From positions 1 through 49,525 of the forward strand of contig CALXTW010000013.1 in the NCBI GenBank assembly GCA_944391515.1: a stretch of DNA of 49,525 nucleotides, given 5' to 3'. Origin of the DNA: an uncultured Alphaproteobacteria bacterium. GTDB lineage: Bacteria > Pseudomonadota > Alphaproteobacteria > RF32 > CAG-239. The translations under genes were made by a program, and so were the position numbers. The number at the start of each line of letters is the position of its first letter. Position 1 is the stretch's first letter. Of the stretch, positions 31,366 through 40,428 are shown in pieces. The notes under the pieces were generated by a model that worked only from the letters and a program-made list of their open reading frames with translations, made no database searches and was not told the origin of the DNA.

Positions 31366-33894
31366 ATGAATAAATTGGTACGGATTTTGGGTCTAGCATC
31401 ACTTTTTCTGGGGCTAAGTGCTTCTTTGAGCCATGCTGAAACTCAAAAACTTGAAATTGATGCCGAAACCAAAGTCGTAGATAGTATTCAGGCCAATGAG
31501 ATAAACTATATGGAGATGAGCCGTCAACTGGGGCGCATGGAAGGAATGCTCAAAAACGGCCAATCTATGTCTGATACACTGTCAGATGATGTTAGATTTC
31601 TAAGTAATACACGTACCAAATTAATAGAAGCTAAAAAGCGCAACGAAAAAGAGTTAGAGTTCGTTCAGCGCCGAATAGATGCTCTGGGGCCGGAACCAAG
31701 CGATGGCAGTCAAGAGATAGACATTATTGCTCAAAAGCGCAAAGAGTTTAATGAAGAAGCCTCATATCAAAAAGGGCAAATAGCCGAAGTTGATGTCTTA
31801 CTGGCTAAAATTGACGAGTTGGACACGCTGATTATCAATGTCCGCAATACGGAATTGTTGGGCAATTTGTTAAATTACCAACAACCGCTTATTTATCCGA
31901 GCAATTTTTTGCACTCCACCACATTGTTTGTTGAGTATATGGTTGACATCATTAAGTCCCCGATTAATTGGTATCAAGGTCTCAACGAAGATCAAAAAAG
32001 CTTTGTACATTCCAATATCATACCGGTTTTATTGGTAGCTCTGTTGTCCTTGTGGCTTGGTATTTATTTGCGCTTGTTTATAATGAAGCACTTTGGCTAT
32101 CGTAAGGATATTGAACATCCGCGCTATGGTCGAAAAGTAGTGGCCGCTATATTTGTAGCCATAGCTTACGGCGTTATCCCTGCAACGATTATTGCTGGCT
32201 TTATGTTGTGGATGTACTCAACCAAAGTAATGACCACGGGCTTTTTCGGTATAGTCTTGAATAGTTTCTTGTTCTATACTTTGCTGGTTATTTTGGCTCG
32301 TGCCGTATCTCGAGTATTTTTTGCACCATATAATGAAAAATGGCGTTTAATCAACGTTGATACAGATAAAGCCAAGAGAATGACTTCTGCGCTTTATTTT
32401 ACGGTATTTATGTTTGGCTTATGCGGCTTTTTGCTCCATGTCGCCACCATTTCCAACTATTCCGTTGATTTAAACAATTACATCAGAGCTTGCGCCAATG
32501 CCATTAAAGGAATTTGCATAATTTTATTGGTCAAACGTTACCTCTGGGATGAGCTGGAAGATAAAGATGAAGACGACGATGAAGAGCCATCATCAAGTTC
32601 TACCGATAGCACCGATGATGATGCTCAAGTCAATATGGCCTTTAAGATAACGTTTTCAACCGTTTTGTTTGTTATTGTGACATTCGGCTTATCGCTATTT
32701 GGCTATGCGCGTCTGTCTGCATTTATTTTTGATAGATTTTTGCTCACCATTATTGGTATCGGAGCTTTATTGGTCTTGCGCAAAGTTTTGAGCGAATTTC
32801 TGCATAGAATTTTACTCCTGCGTTTTTGGGTTAAAACCTTTAAACTTCGCCGCAAAATAGTCTCCAAAATAGACTTCTGGTCAAATTTGGTAATAGACCC
32901 TCTGTTTATTTTGTTTGGTATATTTATGGTACTAAGCATTTGGGGCGTATCTACCGATATTTTATTACAAAGCACAAAAAAGATTTTGGTTGGCTTTAAG
33001 GTAGGAGAGGTTGAAATTTCACCTCTTGCCATCATTATGGGTTTTGTAGCCTTTTTCATTGCACTAGCGGTTGTTAAGGCCATGCGTGTTAGGTTGGTCA
33101 ATAATGTTCTGGCAAAGATGGATATAGATGATGGTATCCGCCACTCTTTAGCCTCAGGTTTTGGTTTTGTAGGGTTTATAATTGCCGCCATAATAGCCAT
33201 AATAGTTATGGGTGGTAACTTATCGAACTTAGCCTTGATTGCATCAGCCTTATCAGTTGGTATCGGTTTTGGTTTGCAAAATGTGATAAATAACTTTGTA
33301 TCAGGTATCATCATTTTGTTTGAACGCCCGATAAAAGTCGGCGACTGGGTTATGGTCTCCGGAGAAGAAGGTCAGGTTAAGCAAATTAACATTCGTTCCA
33401 CCGAGATTGAAACCTTTAGGAAATCAAGCATCATTATTCCAAACGCGACATTGCTCTCAAGTTCTGTGACCAACCTCACACACGCCAACAACTGGTCGCG
33501 CCAATCTATTAGTATTGGTGTTGCTTATGGTTCAGATGTCAAAAGAGTAACCGAGATTTTGCTCGAAATCGCCTCAAAGCATAAATATGTTTTGAAAAAT
33601 CCGGCACCTTATGTTTTGTTTAAGGATTTTGGGGCCAGCAGTTTGGATTTTGAGTTAAGATGTTATACCAATAATATATGGCAAGGTTGGAAAATTCCGA
33701 GTGATATCCGCTATGAGATAAATGAAAGATTCATAGAGGAGGGAATAGAAATTCCGTTCCAACAAGTTGTTGTTCACTCAGGCGAAAAGGTTGCACAAGA
33801 GAACCAGTTCTATGCCAAAAAGCATGAAGAAACGGAACAGGAGCAAGCCGGACAGAATACAAAAGCAAAAAAGATTGCTGAAAATGAGAAATAA
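31366..33894 (+). CDS. Large MscS-family mechanosensitive channel
   Basis: 842 aa. Signal peptide (LGLASLFLGLSASLSHA), then a periplasmic coiled-coil domain (residues 25-190), about nine to ten membrane segments (from 220 to 640), and an MscS core at 610-800: Gly/Ala-rich pore helix GIGFGLQNVINNFVSGIIILFERPIKVGDWV, and the cytoplasmic beta domain FRKSSIIIPNATLLSSSV. Residues about 400-420 are an acidic/Ser-rich linker. Resembles MscK/YbiO-type channels that release solutes on osmotic downshock. Confidence 0.92.
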   Translation: MNKLVRILGLASLFLGLSASLSHAETQKLEIDAETKVVDSIQANEINYMEMSRQLGRMEGMLKNGQSMSDTLSDDVRFLSNTRTKLIEAKKRNEKELEFVQRRIDALGPEPSDGSQEIDIIAQKRKEFNEEASYQKGQIAEVDVLLAKIDELDTLIINVRNTELLGNLLNYQQPLIYPSNFLHSTTLFVEYMVDIIKSPINWYQGLNEDQKSFVHSNIIPVLLVALLSLWLGIYLRLFIMKHFGYRKDIEHPRYGRKVVAAIFVAIAYGVIPATIIAGFMLWMYSTKVMTTGFFGIVLNSFLFYTLLVILARAVSRVFFAPYNEKWRLINVDTDKAKRMTSALYFTVFMFGLCGFLLHVATISNYSVDLNNYIRACANAIKGICIILLVKRYLWDELEDKDEDDDEEPSSSSTDSTDDDAQVNMAFKITFSTVLFVIVTFGLSLFGYARLSAFIFDRFLLTIIGIGALLVLRKVLSEFLHRILLLRFWVKTFKLRRKIVSKIDFWSNLVIDPLFILFGIFMVLSIWGVSTDILLQSTKKILVGFKVGEVEISPLAIIMGFVAFFIALAVVKAMRVRLVNNVLAKMDIDDGIRHSLASGFGFVGFIIAAIIAIIVMGGNLSNLALIASALSVGIGFGLQNVINNFVSGIIILFERPIKVGDWVMVSGEEGQVKQINIRSTEIETFRKSSIIIPNATLLSSSVTNLTHANNWSRQSISIGVAYGSDVKRVTEILLEIASKHKYVLKNPAPYVLFKDFGASSLDFELRCYTNNIWQGWKIPSDIRYEINERFIEEGIEIPFQQVVVHSGEKVAQENQFYAKKHEETEQEQAGQNTKAKKIAENEK

Positions 33895-33897
33895 TAC

Positions 33898-33926
33898 TTG
33901 CAATTAAGCGAGCAACTATGTAATTT
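33898..33926 (+). promoter_or_regulatory. Promoter of tRNA-Thr
   Basis: TTGCAA (33898-33903), 17-bp spacer, TAATTT (33921-33926), ten bases ahead of the tRNA 5' end. Confidence 0.5.
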
Positions 33927-33935
33927 AACAGCAAT

Positions 33936-34011
<76 letters not shown>

Positions 34012-34020
34012 TTTTTCAAA

Positions 34021-34041
34021 GCACCCTTCGGGGTGTTTTTT
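34021..34041 (+). terminator. Terminator after tRNA-Thr
   Basis: Short GC stem caccc/ggggtg with loop ttc and T6, ten bases after the tRNA and just before mutY. Confidence 0.85.
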
Positions 34042-34055
34042 GGTATAAGGATAAG

Positions 34056-35054
34056 ATGGAAGAAACATTAGCACAAAAACTTTTGAATTGGTATGAGGGG
34101 CAGGGACGAGATTTGCCTTGGCGAGTTAAAGGCGGTGCCCACCCAAATCCTTATGTCATTTTGGTATCGGAAGTAATGTTGCAACAAACCACGGTTAAAA
34201 CGGTAATTCCATATTTTGAGCGGTTTATGGCACGTTTTCCGACGGTTGAGAGTTTGGCTAAAGCTGATATTAACGAAGTCTATTTATATTGGCAAGGATT
34301 GGGCTATTATTCTCGTGCTCGTTCACTGCACCAGACGGCTAAACAAATTGTCACTGAGTATAAGAGAGTCTTTCCCACCAGCAAAGAAGAGGTGTTAAAG
34401 CTCAAAGGCATAGGGGCTTATACTGCGGCAAGTTTTTTGGCCTTAGCCTATAATCAAGCTCAAACCGTGGTTGATGGTAATGTCATTCGCGTCATTTGCC
34501 GAATGTATCATCTAACCAAGCCCGCAAAAGAGATAATGTCTCAGATAAGGGAGAAGGCGGAACTTTTGACCGATAAAACTTCTCCGGCGGATTATGCCTC
34601 AGCCATTATGGATTTAGGCGCACTCATCTGCACGCCTAAAAATCCGCAATGCTTACTCTGCCCATGGCAAGCAGAATGCCGCTCGCGAACAGAGCCCGAT
34701 TTAGAGGCTATTCCTTACAAAAAGCAACTTGCTAAACCGCTCAAAAAAGGTAACGTCTATATCATACAAAATTCACACCACCAAGTTTTTATCCAAAAAC
34801 GAACACAAAAGGGGTTGCTCTCAGGGCTCTATGAATTTCCTTGGAGTGAGGAGAAGTTGTTTTCAGAACTTCCTCAGCAAGATACGCAAAAAGAAGTCAC
34901 ACATATCTTTACCCATTTTAAGCTGGTGTTGCATATCTATAAAATCCAAACCGAACAAATAGATGCGTCGGGACAATGGGTATCAAGAGATGAAATACCC
35001 AACTATCCCTTTTCCACCCTCATGAAAAAAGTAGGAAGATATATAAATTTCTAG
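34056..35054 (+). CDS. mutY: A/G-specific adenine DNA glycosylase MutY
   Basis: 332 aa. Removes A mispaired with 8-oxoG. Helix-hairpin-helix LPWRV...SEVMLQQTTVKTVIPYF (catalytic Glu in SEVML), LKGIGAYTAAS, catalytic Asp in VVDGNVIRV, and the 4Fe-4S loop Cys-x6-Cys-x2-Cys-x5-Cys (CTPKNPQCLLCPWQAEC). C-terminal NUDIX-like domain for 8-oxoG recognition. Start at ATG 34056 with aaggat upstream; the open frame extends back through the tRNA gene but cannot be coding there. Confidence 0.95.
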   Translation: MEETLAQKLLNWYEGQGRDLPWRVKGGAHPNPYVILVSEVMLQQTTVKTVIPYFERFMARFPTVESLAKADINEVYLYWQGLGYYSRARSLHQTAKQIVTEYKRVFPTSKEEVLKLKGIGAYTAASFLALAYNQAQTVVDGNVIRVICRMYHLTKPAKEIMSQIREKAELLTDKTSPADYASAIMDLGALICTPKNPQCLLCPWQAECRSRTEPDLEAIPYKKQLAKPLKKGNVYIIQNSHHQVFIQKRTQKGLLSGLYEFPWSEEKLFSELPQQDTQKEVTHIFTHFKLVLHIYKIQTEQIDASGQWVSRDEIPNYPFSTLMKKVGRYINF

Positions 35055-35057
35055 CTC

Positions 35058-35095
35058 AAACAAATACCTCTGTTTTGCAACAGAGGTATTTGTTT
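35058..35095. terminator. Bidirectional terminator after mutY
   Basis: A perfect 17-bp stem (35058-35074 with 35079-35095, loop ttgc) with A/T flanks, between convergent mutY and the secreted Cys-rich protein gene. Confidence 0.92.
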
Positions 35096-35098
35096 GTT

Positions 35099-35998
35099 TT
35101 AGAAAGATGCCTGACATACAACCTGATGAAGCGCATCTTCTTTACATTGAGGATAATAATCGGGATCATGGGAACACAATTGAGAAGTTTCATTAAAGTT
35201 CAGAATAGAACAGTCGCCATAGCCGCTTGTTGTCATTACCCATATTCCATTAGTCCCGATTTTCAAATCGGATTTATATCGTCCCAAACTGCAAGCATTG
35301 TAACCAGATGTTAAAGTCCAATTAAGTCCACCTACTTTATAATTAGCACAAAGTGTGGAAGCTTCTGTTTTGGTCGCCATTCCGACCAAAGCTGCTATTG
35401 TTCCAGAGCTATCAGAATCCAGAGTAATTACCGTACCTACAACAGCCCCATCAACATAGTAGTCGTTAGCTAGTCTATAGGTAGGGAAAAAATTGGCATA
35501 ATTTAACATTGGAGGAGCAAAAACAGTTATTCTACCTTCATCATCACAACATCCGGCGATTCTTTGTTCATTAGCATATTGAGTCGCCGATAAGCACTCA
35601 TTTTTAGTGCTATAAACTTTTTGGGGAGATACTCCTACAGGTGCTGATTGTGTAGCACTACATACTAAATTGGAGGTAGATGTTGATATGGATATAGGTG
35701 GTGCAATAGTGGTGCAACGAATATTATCAAGGGATGTATTTGGTTTTAATTGTAAATAATACTTACTTGAACAAGGATAATCACCAGAACCGTCTTGAGC
35801 CAACTTAGGACAATAGACTTTTGTTGTGTCAAACGGACATTTTATTACTGCGCCTTCGCAGTCTGCCTCGCTCATAGTATATCCCAAGCTTTCACAAGTT
35901 GGTGGTATAGCGCAAGTTTGTGTCCAACCTTCCGTCACGGAGAAAGCCGTTGTCAATAACAGCGTCGCTCCAAGTGTTCGTTTACAGTTCTTGTTCAT
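35099..35998 (-). CDS. Secreted Cys-rich protein, 299 aa
   Basis: Start at ATG 35998 with RBS aaggaga. Signal peptide MNKNCKRTLGATLLLTTAFSV. The mature part has about 20 Cys residues, first in a short domain (CAIPPTCESLGYTMSEADC, then CPFDTTKVYCP), followed by a region with a Trp-containing segment (VGGLNWTLTSGYNACSLG) and NGIWVMTTSGYGDCS, resembling the C-terminal domain of surface/fibrobacter-type adhesins. Likely exported and disulphide-bonded. Separated by 35 bases from another Cys-rich secreted protein on the same strand. Function unknown. Confidence 0.75.
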   Translation of the reverse strand: MNKNCKRTLGATLLLTTAFSVTEGWTQTCAIPPTCESLGYTMSEADCEGAVIKCPFDTTKVYCPKLAQDGSGDYPCSSKYYLQLKPNTSLDNIRCTTIAPPISISTSTSNLVCSATQSAPVGVSPQKVYSTKNECLSATQYANEQRIAGCCDDEGRITVFAPPMLNYANFFPTYRLANDYYVDGAVVGTVITLDSDSSGTIAALVGMATKTEASTLCANYKVGGLNWTLTSGYNACSLGRYKSDLKIGTNGIWVMTTSGYGDCSILNFNETSQLCSHDPDYYPQCKEDALHQVVCQASF

Positions 35999-36033
35999 CG
36001 TCTTTCTCCTTATGTAGTTGAGAGTTCTTGATA

Positions 36034-36969
36034 TTAATTTGTAGCGGCAACCCAGCACCTTAAAGCACCGTTGCACCAATAATTATCCAAATCTTTGTAT
36101 CCTACTGCACAACCCGTTACGCAGTATTTTTGTGAGCAATCTTCATACTCACAAACATTCCCTGTCGGACAGCTCGCTAATTTACATTTATTTTCGCAAG
36201 TTTTACAATTGTTGTAATATTTAATCCCGTTCATCAGGCAGTAATCACTGGGAGTAGTTGGCCCTAAGTCCGAACAAGTCATATTGTAACCGCTCTTGCA
36301 TTGGCATGAGGTATAATAGGTTACGCCGTTTTGCGTACAACCCGTTCCCACACCTTGTTGATTTTGCCCGTCACATTTTTGATTATAGTTACTCGGGCAA
36401 ACACATTTACTGTAATAAGTTACGCCCTCTTCGGTGCAACCCGTTCCTTCGGGTACTTGTGGAGAAGTACACCCCGTGACAGGATATAAACTTCTGTCGC
36501 AATAACACATAAATTTACCACCACAGCTATCTCCGCTGACAGTATTAGGATATGAGCAAGCGCTCTTATCGTATTTATAACGTCTATCGCAACATTTATC
36601 AAAATAAGCTGAATTATAAGGACATTTTAGGCCGGGTAACAAACCAGCACTGCAAGTTGTTAGGCTGTAGCCTTCTTTTTTGCATTGCTCAATTGTCGGG
36701 TCAGCAAAATCTATATTCCCAAAGTCAAGATTATCGCCACCGGTAATAAAAGAAACACTTGCCGTGTGAAAAGAATTTCGATTGGGCAAGCTTATCGAAT
36801 GGCTTGCCCAAGACATAGGCTCAAAAGATTGGTTTAGATTAGTATTTACGAAGTGCGTGTATTGAGGAAGCACTTCTTGCTGATTGTCAGAAACAAAATT
36901 AATTTCACTTGCCTTTACCATACCAGTAAACGCAAGCAACGATATTCCTATCGCAAGCTGCTTTCTCAT
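36034..36969 (-). CDS. Secreted Cys-rich repeat protein, 311 aa
   Basis: Signal peptide MRKQLAIGISLLAFTGMVKA. After a 90-residue N-terminal part the protein is Cys-rich with a recurring unit: CTEEGVTYYSKCVCPSNY, CTQNGVTYYTSCQCKSGY, CLMNGIKYYNNCKTC, about 35-40 residues apart. The same Cys-x4-G-(V/I)-x-YY-x2-C unit suggests disulphide-stabilised modules on the cell surface. The C-terminus has further Cys pairs and a GCAVGYKDLDNYWC segment. Same strand and 35 bases upstream of the other Cys-rich gene, so probably co-expressed. Confidence 0.75.
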   Translation of the reverse strand: MRKQLAIGISLLAFTGMVKASEINFVSDNQQEVLPQYTHFVNTNLNQSFEPMSWASHSISLPNRNSFHTASVSFITGGDNLDFGNIDFADPTIEQCKKEGYSLTTCSAGLLPGLKCPYNSAYFDKCCDRRYKYDKSACSYPNTVSGDSCGGKFMCYCDRSLYPVTGCTSPQVPEGTGCTEEGVTYYSKCVCPSNYNQKCDGQNQQGVGTGCTQNGVTYYTSCQCKSGYNMTCSDLGPTTPSDYCLMNGIKYYNNCKTCENKCKLASCPTGNVCEYEDCSQKYCVTGCAVGYKDLDNYWCNGALRCWVAATN

Positions 36970-37081
36970 AATACACCTCGTTATAACTGAACCTAGTCTG
37001 TTTATAACTTAGCATATTCAAAAGCGTTTGTCAAAGGATTTTACTGCAATTTTTATATTTTGGCTAAAGATATTTATAAAA

Positions 37082-37107
37082 CAAAAGCCTCTCTTTCGAG
37101 AGGCTTT
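37082..37107 (-). terminator. Terminator after the 472-aa orphan gene
   Basis: Ten-bp stem aaagcctctc/gagaggcttt with a 4-nt loop, followed on the minus strand by a T-rich run. Confidence 0.85.
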
Positions 37108-37122
37108 GTATGGTTATCTTTT

Positions 37123-38541
37123 TTATCGTCCTTGGGCTTGACGAATTTTATTCAAAGCAGCTTGTCGACCTTGAGCATTAACTCTCGCCATATCTGCTGC
37201 ATTGGGCGCTTTATGATTTTTTCTCGCCAGATGAGTACGTCCTCTAGCAGCTTGGGCTTCTCTTCTCTCTTCGTATCTGGCAATAATTTCTTGTTGCTCG
37301 ACCGTTGGATTAGGAGACATGATAGCCTGGTTGTATTTGTCATCTTTATCACGTGTGATTTGAGCCCATTGTTGTGTACGAATTCCATAGTTATAATCCG
37401 TCACGATATCTTGCGCTTCTTTAGGCATAAAACCAAGCGTTTCGGTTTGGAACATTCCCTGAGAGTCTTTATTAACTTCATCCATACCGATAACATTAAC
37501 ACCGGCAGCTTTATAAGCGGCATAGAGTAACGCGGCTGATTTTGGGTCTTTAACTTTGCTTGTGCGCAAGTCAAAGTCTTTTCCTGGGTTGGCTTGTTTA
37601 TATGCATCGGCATGAGATTTTGCAACATTATAAAGTTTGGCAACAGTTTCCCTGTTATGCTCTTTCAAATGGTCTTTTGCACTTTGTGGCAAATTTTTCA
37701 TTTTAGTGTTATTCAGAGAATAGAAGCCGTTTGCGCCTTGCGGTTTGATACCGGCTTCCCTATAAGCGGCAAACCATTCTGCTTGAGCAACATTGTCATC
37801 TTTGAATTTTGCAATATCGGCTTCGGTTGTGCCATGAGCAGCAAAGTCCTTTGCAATGGCTGACTTTTTCTCATAGCTGTTGAGGTAAACTTTTTCACCT
37901 TTGTTATATTTTTCAATATTAGCTTTTTGTTCGGCTGTTAATTGGTCTTCAAATTCATGAATATCAATATTAGTCGGTTGACCTTTCATCTTAAGGCCGT
38001 ATTTGATACAAGCGGCTGCCAATTTATTGGCAAATTCAGGGGTCATGCCTTCTTCAAAGTTAATACCCGGTTGTCCATCGATTGCTGCTTTACGAACCAA
38101 AGCATCTAAAAATTCATAGTCAGGACCTTTGTCATCACTGCACTCTACATCAACATGTTTGGCATCGCTGTAAAGAGCGCGCGCAGCAGGTTTATCGGCA
38201 TTTTTATCTTCTTGAGTTTTGTAATATTTCATACCATAAGCCGGAGAAGCTTCATTGGTATTTTCATAAACATAAGGCGGATTATGTTCTTTTTCGCACC
38301 AATTTTTATAGTAGGCATCAAGATCATTGGTGGGCTCATTCCCGTCTCCCGGCTTTCCTTGCGAGAAAGTTATAAAGTTGTTTTCTTCTTGCGAATTGTG
38401 GTCATTAAAGCGGAGAACCAAATCATCTAAACGACCAAAATTATTATTATTAATTTCATCCTCCAACTCTTTTTTATCAACTCCATTAGAAGTTAACCAA
38501 TCTAAGAATTCCGGATCTTTCATATATTCAGTATTTTCCAT
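37123..38541 (-). CDS. Hypothetical protein, 472 aa
   Basis: Not recognised. Cytoplasmic-looking, acidic N-terminus and a basic, Arg/Ala/Gln-rich C-terminal tail (residues 420-472). The middle contains loosely repeated helical units of about 80 residues with words such as DIAKFKDDNVAQAEWFAAYREAGIK, KDPKSAALLYAAYKAAGV and TPEFANKLAAACIKYGLK, each a helical pair ending in Tyr/Ala-rich segment plus Gly. They suggest a degenerate repeat protein. Monocistronic, with its own terminator. Confidence 0.7.
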   Translation of the reverse strand: MENTEYMKDPEFLDWLTSNGVDKKELEDEINNNNFGRLDDLVLRFNDHNSQEENNFITFSQGKPGDGNEPTNDLDAYYKNWCEKEHNPPYVYENTNEASPAYGMKYYKTQEDKNADKPAARALYSDAKHVDVECSDDKGPDYEFLDALVRKAAIDGQPGINFEEGMTPEFANKLAAACIKYGLKMKGQPTNIDIHEFEDQLTAEQKANIEKYNKGEKVYLNSYEKKSAIAKDFAAHGTTEADIAKFKDDNVAQAEWFAAYREAGIKPQGANGFYSLNNTKMKNLPQSAKDHLKEHNRETVAKLYNVAKSHADAYKQANPGKDFDLRTSKVKDPKSAALLYAAYKAAGVNVIGMDEVNKDSQGMFQTETLGFMPKEAQDIVTDYNYGIRTQQWAQITRDKDDKYNQAIMSPNPTVEQQEIIARYEERREAQAARGRTHLARKNHKAPNAADMARVNAQGRQAALNKIRQAQGR

Positions 38542-38601
38542 AGCTTTTATCCTACTTTTAATCCTTTATTATCATAACTATAACTCAATTTTGCCTAAAA
38601 T

Positions 38602-39081
38602 TCAACTCTTTTTGTCTAAAAGTTTTACTTTTTCTCTTTTTTTCCTAAAAAAATCTTTGAGAATCCGCGAGCAGTCCTCTTCTAAAATTCCACCTTCAAC
38701 ATTTGGTTTGTGATGACAAGTCGCCGCATCAAAGAAATGAACCCCGTTGACGACAGCACCACCTTTTTCATCAAAAGCTCCGAAGTACAGATTTTTTATG
38801 CGAGAAAAAGAAATAGCAGCCGCACACATTGTGCAAGGCTCAAGAGTGACATATAAATCCATATCTCTCAGACGATTGGTTTTGAGCTTTTCGCAGGCTT
38901 TGCGGATAGCAAGCATTTCGGCATGGGCTAGGGCATCACTACCATGTTCGCTTAAATTATGAGCCTCACTGATAATTTCACCGCTTTCAGGATTAACAAC
39001 CACTGCTCCGACCGGAACTTCATCTTGTTCGGCGGCTCTGGCGGCCAAAGATAAGGCTCTTTGCATAAATTTAATATCCAA
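38602..39081 (-). CDS. tadA: tRNA-specific adenosine deaminase TadA
   Basis: 159 aa. Converts A34 to inosine in tRNA-Arg. Zinc ligand His53 and proton-shuttle Glu55 in HAEM, Cys83 and Cys86 in PCTMC; the FFDAATCHHKPNVEGG segment is typical. The start is TTG at 39081 (aaagga 8 bases upstream); ATG at 39066 is the next candidate. Divergent from the pseudouridine synthase gene. Confidence 0.94.
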   Translation of the reverse strand: MDIKFMQRALSLAARAAEQDEVPVGAVVVNPESGEIISEAHNLSEHGSDALAHAEMLAIRKACEKLKTNRLRDMDLYVTLEPCTMCAAAISFSRIKNLYFGAFDEKGGAVVNGVHFFDAATCHHKPNVEGGILEEDCSRILKDFFRKKREKVKLLDKKS

Positions 39082-39147
39082 GTTACATCCTTTTGTTGAT
39101 TAATATTTGAGAGTATGCTAACAAAAAAGAAAAAAGGAAAAGTTAAC

Positions 39148-39870
39148 ATGAGTGAAAGAATTGCAAAATTTATGGCGCGTTCGGGAGTTTGCTCCAGACG
39201 AGAGGCGGAGGAATTTATTCGCCAGCAACGCGTAACCGTTAATGGAGAAGTCGTTTCCTCTCCGGCATTTAATGTAGAGGGTACGGAAAAAATCTTGCTT
39301 GATGGTGAAAAATTGCCGGCCGTTGAGGGAACACGTCTGTGGCTCTATTATAAACCTGTGGGCTTGCTGACCACGCATAAAGATACCTCCAATCGCCCGA
39401 CTGTGTTTGATAATCTTCCGGCAGGCTTACCGCGTGTTATTTCGGTCGGAAGATTGGATTTGAATTCGGAAGGCTTACTGCTTCTGACCAATAATGGCGA
39501 ATTATCTCGCAAATTAGAACTGCCGCAAAATGGCTGGAGCCGCCGCTATAAAGTAAAGGTTCATGGAAAAGTTGATGTAAAAAAACTGGCAAAGTTAGAA
39601 GAAGGCGTAACCATTGACGGCATAAATTACGGACCGGTCAAAATTGTTTTGGAAAGCGAGCAGGGGAGCAATGCTTGGCTGAGCGTTACCTTAAATGAAG
39701 GCAAAAATCGCGAAATTCGTAAATTAATGAAATCCATTAACTTAGAAGTTGCGCGCCTTATTCGCCTTTCTTACGGACCATTCCAATTAGGCAGCTTGAA
39801 AAAAGGCGAAGTCAGAGAAGTTTCGGGCAAAGTCCTAAAAGAGCAACTTGGGAGCAAATTTCAATTATGA
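39148..39870 (+). CDS. rRNA pseudouridine synthase (RsuA/RluB/E family)
   Basis: 240 aa. N-terminal S4 domain (RIAKFMARSGVCSRREAEEFIRQQRVTVNGE), then the catalytic block GRLDLNSEGLLLLTNNGEL with the Asp nucleophile, and the C-terminal NEGKNREIRKLM. RluB-like (23S U2605) is most likely, but RsuA or RluE cannot be excluded. Start at ATG 39148 (aaagga upstream) in place of an earlier ATG at 39115. Overlaps rsmD in ATGA. Confidence 0.92.
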   Translation: MSERIAKFMARSGVCSRREAEEFIRQQRVTVNGEVVSSPAFNVEGTEKILLDGEKLPAVEGTRLWLYYKPVGLLTTHKDTSNRPTVFDNLPAGLPRVISVGRLDLNSEGLLLLTNNGELSRKLELPQNGWSRRYKVKVHGKVDVKKLAKLEEGVTIDGINYGPVKIVLESEQGSNAWLSVTLNEGKNREIRKLMKSINLEVARLIRLSYGPFQLGSLKKGEVREVSGKVLKEQLGSKFQL

Positions 39871-40415
39871 GAATTATAGCCGGTTCTTACCGCGGAAAAA
39901 AACTTTTTTCACCGCAAAGCGACGCTGTTCGTCCCACATCAGATAGGGCCAGAGAAGCCTTGTTTAATATCCTCAATTCCAAACTCTCATTGCCGTGGAA
40001 TGAGTATTGCTTACTGGATGTTTTTGCTGGCACCGGTGCTTTTGCTTTGGAGGCTCTTTCAAGAGGTTGTTTCTCAATCGGCTTGGTGGATATAGATACC
40101 AAAAGTCTAGAAAAAAATGTTGCTTTGTTTGCTAAAGAACAAGACAAAATCAAAATCTATCGTCAAAATGCACTATCCCTGCCTCAAGCCCCCAGACAAT
40201 ATAATTTGCTCTTTATGGATGCCCCATATAACAAAAACTTGAGTGCGCCGGCTCTCGTGAGTTTAGCTAAGCAAAATTGGCTAGCCCCGCAAACATTATG
40301 TTTGGTCGAAGTTGAAAAGTCTGAAACTTTGGATATTCCGCCGCAGTATCAATTTTTGGAAGAACGCATCTACGGATTAGCTAAAGTGTTTTTCCTAATC
40401 TATCAAGGACAATAA
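39867..40415 (+). CDS. rsmD: 16S rRNA (guanine-N2)-methyltransferase RsmD
   Basis: 182 aa. Methylates G966 of 16S rRNA. MRIIAGSYRGKKL start, VRPTSDRAREALFNIL, SAM-binding LLDVFAGTGAFALEALSRG, and catalytic DAPYNK (DPPY family variant). Four-base overlap with the pseudouridine synthase gene supports co-translation. Confidence 0.95.
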   Translation: MRIIAGSYRGKKLFSPQSDAVRPTSDRAREALFNILNSKLSLPWNEYCLLDVFAGTGAFALEALSRGCFSIGLVDIDTKSLEKNVALFAKEQDKIKIYRQNALSLPQAPRQYNLLFMDAPYNKNLSAPALVSLAKQNWLAPQTLCLVEVEKSETLDIPPQYQFLEERIYGLAKVFFLIYQGQ

Positions 40416-40428
40416 AACCTACTTTACC

